From positions 1 to 64,000 of the forward strand of contig JAGRNT010000012.1 in assembly GCA_020440605.1 (NCBI GenBank): a stretch of 64,000 nt of DNA. The letters are read 5' to 3'. Under the pieces are notes generated by a model, which had not been told where the DNA came from, searched no databases, and worked only from the letters and a program-made list of their open reading frames with translations. The position numbers were made by a program, and so were the translations under genes. The stretch is from a bacterium. GTDB lineage: Bacteria; 4484-113; JAFGCY01. This document shows positions 57,418 to 64,000 of this stretch, in pieces; positions within the stretch are counted from its first letter, which is position 1, and every line of letters begins with the position of its first letter.

Positions 57418-60186
57418 CTACTTGTCATCAACGATGTTGCCCTCAATCGTGATGTAGATGTGGCTCTCATTCTTCACTTCACGGGTGTGACCGAAGAACT
57501 GGCCGATGATGGGCAGCTTGCTGATGAACGGAATCCCGGAGAAGGTGCGGGAATCCTCGGTCGTGGACAGACCGCCGATCAGGACCGTCTGGCCATCGAC
57601 GATGCGCAGGACGGTGGTCAGGTTCGTGTTGATGGTCGGCTGGAAGGTCACCTGCTGGCCGTTGGCCGAGGCTTCCTGCTGCGGACCGTCAAAGTTCGAC
57701 AGGTTGACCGTGAGCGTCATGGTGACGCGGCCGCGGTCGTCGATCTGCGGAGTGAAGTTCAGCGAGGTACCGACGGTGACCGAGTTGAACTGCGGCTGGT
57801 TGATGACCTGTCCGTCAGGAGTGACCACCAGGGTGCCCGACAGCTGACCGCGGGTCCGGGTGTTGGTCATCGTGGCATTGAAGCCGTCGATCACCATGAT
57901 CTCCTGCTCGGTGACCAGCTTGGCCTTGCGCTCCGTCTGCAGGAAGTCGAAGGCTGCGCTGTAGTTCTCGTCCAGCAGCACCCCGCCCTTGGGCAGGATG
58001 TTCACGGTCAGCGAACCACTCTCATAGGGAGCAGTGATGCGGTCGTTTTGGCCGGTGGCCCTCAGCAGGCCCCAGACCTTTTCGGGATCCTCGGAAACCT
58101 GGTAGACCTTGACGTTGATCGCGACCTGTTTGGGCGGACGATCAATGCGGGCGATCAGGCTCTGGATCGCGGTCAGCGTCTCAGGCGTACCGCGCATCAC
58201 GACGAGGCCGGACTTGGCCGTCGGCAGGCCGACACCGAAGTTGCCGTTGCCGCCGCCGCCGCCGTTACCACCGCCGCCGTTGCCGCCGCCGCCGCCGCCG
58301 CCGTTACCGCCGCCACCACCACCGCCGGCACCACCGCCGCCGATGCCCTGCAGCGGACCGGTCTGCTGCACGTCGAAGTAGTTGCTGCGGGAAGCCTCAC
58401 CCATGCTGAGCGCGGCACCGAGGTCGGCATCGTTGCGGCCACCACGACCACCACCGCCGCCGCGGCCACCGCCACCACCGCCGTTGCCGCCGCCGCCGCC
58501 GAAGCCGCCACCGCCGCCACCGCCATTGGTGTTGCCGCCGCCATCATAGACATACCAGCCGCTGTCCACGCCGGGCAGCAGGTTCAGGTCGTCGAGGATG
58601 TTGAAGAGTTCATCAGGATCAGCATAGTGAAGCTGATAGAGAGCGATCTCGTTGGTGCCTTCCAGCTCCTGCTCCAGACGCTCCTTGCTGGTGATCAGGA
58701 TCACCGGGCGGCTGTAGGGATCGGAAGGATCCTTGTAGACAACCTTCTTCAGGTTGTGGGTGCTGAGCACCAGATCGAGGGCCTGGTCAAAGGGGACGTT
58801 GACCAGGTTACCGACGATGGATCCGGTACCGCCGAGCTGCGGGAAGAAGATATCCGCACTGCGGAAGCCGGGACCACCCTCACCGCCGCCGGGCAGCTGG
58901 CCCGGATCCTGCGGCTCGCGATCCTCGTTGGAACCGGTCGGGTCATCCAGCCAGTAGGGATCGATCACGATCGAGATGCCACTGATGTCCGACATGAACA
59001 TCAGGAACTGGTACAGGCTGAAACCGCCGGCGGCATTCAGGTTGACGCGCACCTCACTGAGGAGGTCCTCGTCACCCGCGAAGCCGGGCAGCTGGTATTC
59101 ACCATAGGTATCAGACTTGCTGGAGCCGTCCTTGCCGTAGCGATAGGCATCTTCCTTGGCCATCTGCAGGATCTGATCAACAGAGGGGACCTCCTGACGC
59201 TGGCCATTGATGCCCTCGACCTTGCCGAGGCTTGTGGTGTCCAGGGCGCCGACGGAGGCACTGAGCGAACCGCTCAGGCCCGGACCGCCCACAGGAGCAG
59301 GCGCCTTGGGCTGGGTCAGCGGCTGGGTCTGGCTGCCCATTGCAAGGGGAGCCGGAGCGCTGTCCTCAAAGCTGGCAAGAGCAGTGGCCTTGCTGCCGAA
59401 GGTCAGGTAGAGGTCATCGCCGCGCACTTCCTGCTTGACGAGACCGACCTCCGAACCCATGCGGGCCCGGACCACGAGACCATCGGAAACCTTGGACTCC
59501 ACCACGTCGACGAAGGTCACTTCGCCGTCGTTGCTCTTGTGGACCATGCCGGTGCTGGCAGCCGCGGGATCAGCATTGGCGAGCAGGACATCAACACGTC
59601 CCACCACATCATGCTCCTTGACCTCGTAGCCGCTGGTTCCAACGCCGCTGATCTTCAGCGTGCTGGAGCCGGCATCGTAGTCGGCACCGCTGAACCCGGA
59701 ATTGCCGGCCGGCGCTGCTGCAGGCGTGGCAAGAGGGACTCGCGGGGATGAAGAGTCGAGCCAGCCGAGATCGAAGGCGGTACGGGTACTGCCCGTACTG
59801 AAGACCTCGATCGCGGTCCGGCCGTTGCCCAGCGGGGTTTCCCGGTAGGCGGCCTCACCGGAGGTGGGCACGGCATCGGAGAGCGTCAGCACGAGCATGA
59901 ACCCTTCCTTGCGCGGACTGATGTCCACGGAAGTCACGAGATCACCACCCGTCTGCGGTACAGCAGGAATCTGTCCATCGTAACGATAGAGGACTTCAAG
60001 CCTGCTGGGACTCAGTTTGTTGACTATCATGCCGCTCTGCAGCTCCAGATCGCCCGTGTCAATTACGACTACGTCGCGATCCGGCAGATCCAGAAACGAC
60101 ATGCTGCCGGGCTCGGTTCCCCAACCGGGCACGGCGAAGAACAGAACCAAGAGTACGCTCAATAAAGCTAGAGTTCCCCTGTTCAT
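57418..60186 (-). CDS. pilQ: Type IV pilus secretin PilQ
   Basis: 922 residues. Outer-membrane channel through which the pilus passes. Signal peptide (cleavage about residue 24), an AMIN-type region with VVVIDTGDLELQSG, a second N-terminal domain, a long linker, STN/N1-type domains (FSLYQFLMFMSDISGISIVIDPYWLDD; VPFDQALDLVLSTHNLKKV), and the secretin core (VAINVKVYQVSED; GTSLNFTPQIDD; VLIGGLSTTEDSRTFSGIPFISKLPIIGQFFG). Two long Gly-rich stretches (about residues 560-620 and 635-680) lie within the N-domain region and are unusual. AGGAG is 7 nt before the ATG at 60186; an open frame to 60294 has no such support. Confidence 0.92.
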   Translation of the reverse strand: MNRGTLALLSVLLVLFFAVPGWGTEPGSMSFLDLPDRDVVVIDTGDLELQSGMIVNKLSPSRLEVLYRYDGQIPAVPQTGGDLVTSVDISPRKEGFMLVLTLSDAVPTSGEAAYRETPLGNGRTAIEVFSTGSTRTAFDLGWLDSSSPRVPLATPAAAPAGNSGFSGADYDAGSSTLKISGVGTSGYEVKEHDVVGRVDVLLANADPAAASTGMVHKSNDGEVTFVDVVESKVSDGLVVRARMGSEVGLVKQEVRGDDLYLTFGSKATALASFEDSAPAPLAMGSQTQPLTQPKAPAPVGGPGLSGSLSASVGALDTTSLGKVEGINGQRQEVPSVDQILQMAKEDAYRYGKDGSSKSDTYGEYQLPGFAGDEDLLSEVRVNLNAAGGFSLYQFLMFMSDISGISIVIDPYWLDDPTGSNEDREPQDPGQLPGGGEGGPGFRSADIFFPQLGGTGSIVGNLVNVPFDQALDLVLSTHNLKKVVYKDPSDPYSRPVILITSKERLEQELEGTNEIALYQLHYADPDELFNILDDLNLLPGVDSGWYVYDGGGNTNGGGGGGGFGGGGGNGGGGGGRGGGGGRGGRNDADLGAALSMGEASRSNYFDVQQTGPLQGIGGGGAGGGGGGGNGGGGGGGNGGGGNGGGGGNGNFGVGLPTAKSGLVVMRGTPETLTAIQSLIARIDRPPKQVAINVKVYQVSEDPEKVWGLLRATGQNDRITAPYESGSLTVNILPKGGVLLDENYSAAFDFLQTERKAKLVTEQEIMVIDGFNATMTNTRTRGQLSGTLVVTPDGQVINQPQFNSVTVGTSLNFTPQIDDRGRVTMTLTVNLSNFDGPQQEASANGQQVTFQPTINTNLTTVLRIVDGQTVLIGGLSTTEDSRTFSGIPFISKLPIIGQFFGHTREVKNESHIYITIEGNIVDDK

Positions 60187-60301
60187 CCAATCGCTCCTCA
60201 CGGACAGATTAACAATCCGTGTAATTTCCTGCCCATACCAACAGGGCAGTATCCAACTGTGCAGCGCTAACAGTAGCACGGGGCTACAGTGCAATTTGGT
60301 T

Positions 60302-60330
60302 ATTTTATGCTACGGGAATTCACTTGTCAA
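60302..60330 (-). promoter_or_regulatory. Sigma70-type promoter of the pilQ operon
   Basis: Minus strand TTGACA (60325-60330), 17-bp spacer, TAAAAT (60302-60307): 6/6 and 5/6 matches. Transcription would start near 60295 and leave a leader of about 110 nt. Confidence 0.78.
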
Positions 60331-60372
60331 TGAACCTGGGTACCTATCTTCTAAGTTATTCGGAAAATAAGA

Positions 60373-60395
60373 ACCCCCGGATTTACTCCGGGGGT
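60373..60395 (-). terminator. Terminator of the large GspK-like gene
   Basis: 8-bp stem ACCCCCGG/CCGGGGGT, 7-nt loop, followed by TCTTATTTTCC on the minus strand. It lies about 48 bp past the stop codon of the large gene (60443) and just upstream of the pilQ promoter. Confidence 0.78.
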
Positions 60396-60442
60396 CCAGA
60401 TTTCGTCTCAATTGTGCGCCCGGCTGCGAACCGGGATTCTCA

Positions 60443-63400
60443 TTACTCGGAGTTATCCGAGAACCAGAGGATCTGGTAGCTGGCGCTGCGTGAGGGGCTC
60501 AGCAGGCCGCGCGAGGCGTCCAGCTGGGAGATCTCGTCGATGCCGCGGTTGTTGGCCAGCGGGCCGGCATCCAGAACAACGGTCTTCGTCCGGTCACGGG
60601 CCAGGGTCGAGGTATCCAGCAGGGCACTGGATGTTCCGCCGCTGGCGGTGATCGCCGCGCTGGAATCAACACGGTAGACATAGCTGCGGCAGGTGATGTA
60701 CGGGGCGATGTCGTCCAGATAGTTGGCGCGGACCACGAACTCACCGGCACCGGCATCCCAGAATTCCTCATAGCGGAAGGCCGAGGGACCGGAGAAGCGG
60801 CGCAGGCCGGTGGATCGGTCATTGCCGTTCATGGTGATGGTCGCATCAGTGGTACCGGTGAGCGGGAAGCTCTGGTTGCCGGCGGAGTCATCAATCACCT
60901 TGTACAGGTCGAAGATGTTCTGGAAGGGCGGGTTCGGGATGAAGGTCCCGGCCGTCACACCGTTGGACTGGAAGACCGCCACGCTGTTGCGGCCGTCGAC
61001 CACATCCTCGACACCGGTCAGCGCGCCCAGCGTGAAGCTGCCGTCCGTACCGACCGTCAGACCCTGGTCACCACTGCTGTAGGTGAAGTAGTGGCGGGCG
61101 TCGAATGACCAGCGGGAGTAGTTGTTCCCGGCATTGTCGCTCGGGTACTGGCCGCTGGCGCCCCAGGCGCTGAAGCCGCCACCGCCGGCATAGCGGTTGC
61201 TCTCCCAGTTGGTGTTCGTGACCACGTCATTCAGGTACTTGGCGTAGTTCTCGGCACTCTCGTTGACGCTGAAGTTGAAGCCCGGCTCAGGCACGCCATC
61301 ACCGTCAATGTCGATGTTGAAGCTGATCGAGAGCGGATCACGCACCACGGCGTAGTCAGTCGGGGCGTAGAACATGTTGGCCGCGTCCCCGCTGTCGAGG
61401 TTGTAGTAACTGCCCGCCATGTTGTCCGCGGTGTTGAGCATCTGCGTGTTGGCCTGGCCCAGCGCGCCATCGCGGTTGCCGATGCCGTACTGGTGCGGGT
61501 TCTGGCCGTCGAAGGGTCCGATCACCGGCATGTGGTCCACGCGGAAGTTGCCCAGGTTGAGCGCCGGCGAGGCCGCATTCGCACTCTGGGTGTAACCGAA
61601 GTTGCCGTCGGCATCAGCCGGCGTCGGCTTGTTCTGGTCGTAGTACAGGGTGCGGTAACGGATCACCTTGCGCGCCAGCACGCGGGCGGCGGCCTCACTC
61701 ATGTGCGTGTCACCGTCGATGTCACGGATGAAGTGGTAGTTCTCGATGATGCCGTTGCCGTCAAGATCAGCCGTTACGTCGTAATCGTAATCACGGTTGG
61801 TGATGATCTTGCGGAACAGTGCCGTGAGCACTTCCTCGGAGGCCGTGTTGATGTTCACGCGGCCCTCGGTGTAGGTGTCGTAATAGTCGGTCAGCGTCGG
61901 GTCGGCGAAGAAGTTGCCGCCGTAGCTGGCTTCCCACTGCGGGGCATCCAGCGGATTCTTGGCGGCATGCATGCCGATCGAGCGGAAGGACGGGTTCGGA
62001 TCAGCGCCGACGATGTCACCGAAGACCTGCAGGTCGGCCTCCATCAGGCGACCGCCGCGTCCCTCGCCGTCAGGCTTGTTGAGGAAGGCCTGGGTGGTGT
62101 CGTCGCTGAGCGTCAGGTGCGGATCGGTCCAGATGCGCACCGCGTGCATCGGCCGGCCCTCGCGGTCAGTGACGACGCGCGGGGCGGTGTTGCCGTACTC
62201 GATCGGGGTCATGTAGCCGTCGGCGAACACGGTGTCATTGACCGTGACCACGCCACCGGCGTTGTCACTGACGGTCATCTGGACCGTGTAGGTTCCGGCG
62301 GAGGGCACCACGAAGGTCGCAGGCTCGTCGTTGCCGCCCGGCAGGCGCGGGTCATCCGGGCCGTCGCCGCCGAAGCTGTCCGCATCGGTGCGGCTGACGC
62401 TGCCCTGGCTGGCACCGCTGCTGTCGAGCAGGGAGATGTTGATGTTGTAGCCGTTGTCAGCCAGCCTGCGGCCGCCGCTCACGGCGTAGTGCACGTCCAC
62501 CACGAAGGGTGCCACGCCGCTCGGCGGGTTGATCAGCAGGTCGCCCCAGAGCGGGATGTCGTCGGCGACGGTCACCGTGGTGGTGTCGTTGGCGACATTG
62601 CCCGAGGCATCCGTGGAGCGGACCGCCACGGTGTAGGTACCCGGCTGGCTGTAGACGTTGCCGAAGATCCTGATTCTGCCTTCCGTATTGATCGCCACAT
62701 CGTCAAAGACGCTGTCGCCGTCGTAGTCGATCTCAAGGTCGTAGTTCGGACTACCGCCGTCAGCCGCCGCCCAGAACTCGATGAACTCACCCGTGCTGCC
62801 GCTCGGCGGGGTGGCCATCACGTGCACTGTGTGCGGCGGCTCGACGACCGTGAAGGTCTTGAGAGCACTCTGCACGACGCTGCTGCCGTCGCTGAGCTCG
62901 ACCCAGACGCGCCAGGCACCGGCACCGCTGTCACCAGGGATCCAGAAGGCCTCATCCTGGATGTCCTCGTAGGGCAGCAGGATCGGGCTGGAGACCGAGG
63001 CCGAGACCGGAGGCGTGGTGCCGCCGTTGTTGTCAAGGTCCACGGGCTGGAAGCCACCGCCGTTGTCATACTCGACGAACCAGCGGTAGGTGTAGGCGTT
63101 GAACTCGTTGGCTCCGCCGGCCGGGAAGGCCGTCAGGCGCACCGAGTCGGAGTTGCTGGCAACGATGGAGTCGACGTAGATGTCGACACCCAGGGCGCGG
63201 CGCTCGGGGCTCGAGGAGCCGTTGCGGTCGCCGACGAACACGGCCTGGCTGTCGAAGCTGAAGCTGCGCTGGGCTGAGGGCAGCACGTTGCTGTTCCAGG
63301 CCCAGCCGTTGTATACGCCGCGGCGGGCGGTGTAGTAGTCGAACACGCCGTTGGGCTGCGGGCGGCCCACGTTCGGGGCGGCCTGCGGGAAGCTGGCACC

Positions 63401-64000
63401 GCGCACGTTGAGCGGCACCTCATTCCAGTTGTTGAAGCCGTTGGCGACGCTGTACTCGTAGGTCGTGCTCGGGTTGCCGTCCTGCGGGCTCTCCGAACCG
63501 TCATTGTTCCACTGCGTGTTGGCATTGGCATCGGACAGCCAGTTGAAGGCGTCACCCTCACCGTGCACCGACTGGTGGCGCATGGTCGTGATGCCGGGGA
63601 TGTTGCTCGTGACGAAGGGCGCGCTGTAGCTGACCCAGCTCGTGAGGCTGGTCGCGAACTGCGCATCACCACGCGGCACGTAGAGCTGGTCGACGGCCTC
63701 ATACTGGCGGGTCGCATTGTTGGTGCTGCCCGGCAGCGGGTTGTCGGTCAGGCTGGCGAAGGTCTGGTACAGCGCGTTGAAGGTCACGCGGTGCTCGCGG
63801 CTGTTGTCCCAGCTGGCCACGTTGAGAGTGCTCAGGTCCGTGTCGTAGTCATCACGGCCCACGCGCACCACCGGCAGCACGAAGCCCGCACCACCGCCGT
63901 AGCGCTCGGCGGCCGTCTGGCCCGCCGTGAAGGAATTGACCCAGTAGCGGCCGACGGTGTAGCCGTTGGCATTCAGCTCGGGACCGGCCGTGAAGGCGCG
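60443..64000 (-). CDS. Very large GspK-like / PKD-Ig-domain surface protein (5' end off the right edge)
   Basis: 1,186 residues are visible and the frame is open at 64000, so the true start is outside. Internal GTG codons such as at 63880 are not convincing starts. Parts seen in order: a Tyr/Asn-rich region; a segment with TDLDNNGG-like strands; two PKD/Ig-like domains (FWAADGGSPNYDLEIDYDGDSVF and a PPSGVAPFVVDVHY segment); a GspK-like helix-hairpin part (GRVNINTASEEVLTALFRKII ... EAAARVLARKVIRYR); and an aromatic C-terminal region. NINTAS motifs are typical of the minor pseudopilin GspK, which caps the pseudopilus tip. Located next to the pilus operon and read in the same direction, it may be a pilus-tip or minor pilin-associated adhesin. 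Confidence 0.75.
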   Translation of the reverse strand, partial: RAFTAGPELNANGYTVGRYWVNSFTAGQTAAERYGGGAGFVLPVVRVGRDDYDTDLSTLNVASWDNSREHRVTFNALYQTFASLTDNPLPGSTNNATRQYEAVDQLYVPRGDAQFATSLTSWVSYSAPFVTSNIPGITTMRHQSVHGEGDAFNWLSDANANTQWNNDGSESPQDGNPSTTYEYSVANGFNNWNEVPLNVRGASFPQAAPNVGRPQPNGVFDYYTARRGVYNGWAWNSNVLPSAQRSFSFDSQAVFVGDRNGSSSPERRALGVDIYVDSIVASNSDSVRLTAFPAGGANEFNAYTYRWFVEYDNGGGFQPVDLDNNGGTTPPVSASVSSPILLPYEDIQDEAFWIPGDSGAGAWRVWVELSDGSSVVQSALKTFTVVEPPHTVHVMATPPSGSTGEFIEFWAAADGGSPNYDLEIDYDGDSVFDDVAINTEGRIRIFGNVYSQPGTYTVAVRSTDASGNVANDTTTVTVADDIPLWGDLLINPPSGVAPFVVDVHYAVSGGRRLADNGYNINISLLDSSGASQGSVSRTDADSFGGDGPDDPRLPGGNDEPATFVVPSAGTYTVQMTVSDNAGGVVTVNDTVFADGYMTPIEYGNTAPRVVTDREGRPMHAVRIWTDPHLTLSDDTTQAFLNKPDGEGRGGRLMEADLQVFGDIVGADPNPSFRSIGMHAAKNPLDAPQWEASYGGNFFADPTLTDYYDTYTEGRVNINTASEEVLTALFRKIITNRDYDYDVTADLDGNGIIENYHFIRDIDGDTHMSEAAARVLARKVIRYRTLYYDQNKPTPADADGNFGYTQSANAASPALNLGNFRVDHMPVIGPFDGQNPHQYGIGNRDGALGQANTQMLNTADNMAGSYYNLDSGDAANMFYAPTDYAVVRDPLSISFNIDIDGDGVPEPGFNFSVNESAENYAKYLNDVVTNTNWESNRYAGGGGFSAWGASGQYPSDNAGNNYSRWSFDARHYFTYSSGDQGLTVGTDGSFTLGALTGVEDVVDGRNSVAVFQSNGVTAGTFIPNPPFQNIFDLYKVIDDSAGNQSFPLTGTTDATITMNGNDRSTGLRRFSGPSAFRYEEFWDAGAGEFVVRANYLDDIAPYITCRSYVYRVDSSAAITASGGTSSALLDTSTLARDRTKTVVLDAGPLANNRGIDEISQLDASRGLLSPSRSASYQILWFSDNSE

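Noticed and set aside
58240..58560. Repetitive CCGCCACC-type DNA, considered as CRISPR or VNTR array
   Set aside because: It is an in-frame Gly-codon tract within pilQ, with no spacers or regular repeat units.
57460..59751. 763-codon open frame on the plus strand opposite pilQ
   Set aside because: It is antisense to a clear secretin gene; the translation is Val/Ala/Thr-rich from the Gly-repeat codons and has no domain or ribosome-binding site.
61493..63277. 594-codon plus-strand frame opposite the GspK-like gene
   Set aside because: Antisense Val/Asp/Arg-rich frame without a recognisable domain; the minus strand carries the supported gene.

Overview
The window is about 60% G+C, densely packed and almost entirely chromosomal in character. 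It suggests a free-living diderm bacterium. The evidence is a secretin (PilQ), many lipobox lipoproteins, an outer-membrane DUF3187 protein, an O-antigen-ligase-like protein and a sigmaE/anti-sigma/RseB-like envelope-stress module. Roadblock/LC7 proteins next to an MglA-like GTPase, a YqeG-type HAD phosphatase and type IV pilus genes fit a motile or polarised cell from a poorly characterised phylum. I cannot place it more precisely from sequence alone. No tRNA, rRNA, insertion sequence, prophage or CRISPR array was seen.

Layout. 1-1494: 3' end of a class I ribonucleotide reductase. 1683-2612: an NmrA-like oxidoreductase. 2613-7339: an eight-gene minus-strand operon (ArsR repressor, three AHSA1/SRPBCC genes of which one is a fused tandem pair, DUF899, DUF1579, VOC/PhnB, DoxX). 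Its promoter carries a striking double palindrome over the -10 box. 7487-10729: a methyltransferase, small membrane proteins, a DinB-like protein and a degenerate receiver-domain protein. 10745-20827: four tandem paralogous lipoproteins with PKD-like and beta-propeller-like repeats; one is interrupted by an amber codon, and a receiver-gene remnant lies between two of them. 21027-22611: two membrane proteins. 22693-29559: three more PKD/PPC lipoproteins, two sharing a conserved 72-bp leader. 29743-34810: an endonuclease IV-like protein, an M48-like peptidase and envelope proteins including a stand-alone PilQ-like N-domain protein. 34798-36301: tadA, a zinc-ribbon protein and the YqeG-like phosphatase. 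36298-38706: ECF sigma, anti-sigma and RseB-like operon. 38885-40927: DUF3187, an Sm-like small protein and DUF1643. 41382-44947: two roadblock proteins and an MglA-like GTPase. 45083-46056: ybaB-recR. 46090-49805: a prepilin and several pilin-fold proteins. 49798-53369: an O-antigen-ligase-like protein and an orphan nuoN. 53441-60186: pilQ, a pilM-pilN fusion, pilO and a PilP-position lipoprotein with NPC repeats. 60443-64000: a giant GspK-like/PKD protein running off the right edge.

Taken together, the right half looks like a surface-motility and pilus region: the pilus alignment complex and secretin, prepilin and pilin-like proteins, a possible glycan ligase, and the MglA/roadblock switch. 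The left half is dominated by a lineage-specific expansion of secreted PKD/propeller lipoproteins. That expansion, with its shared promoter architecture and signs of recent duplication and decay, is the most unusual part of the window.
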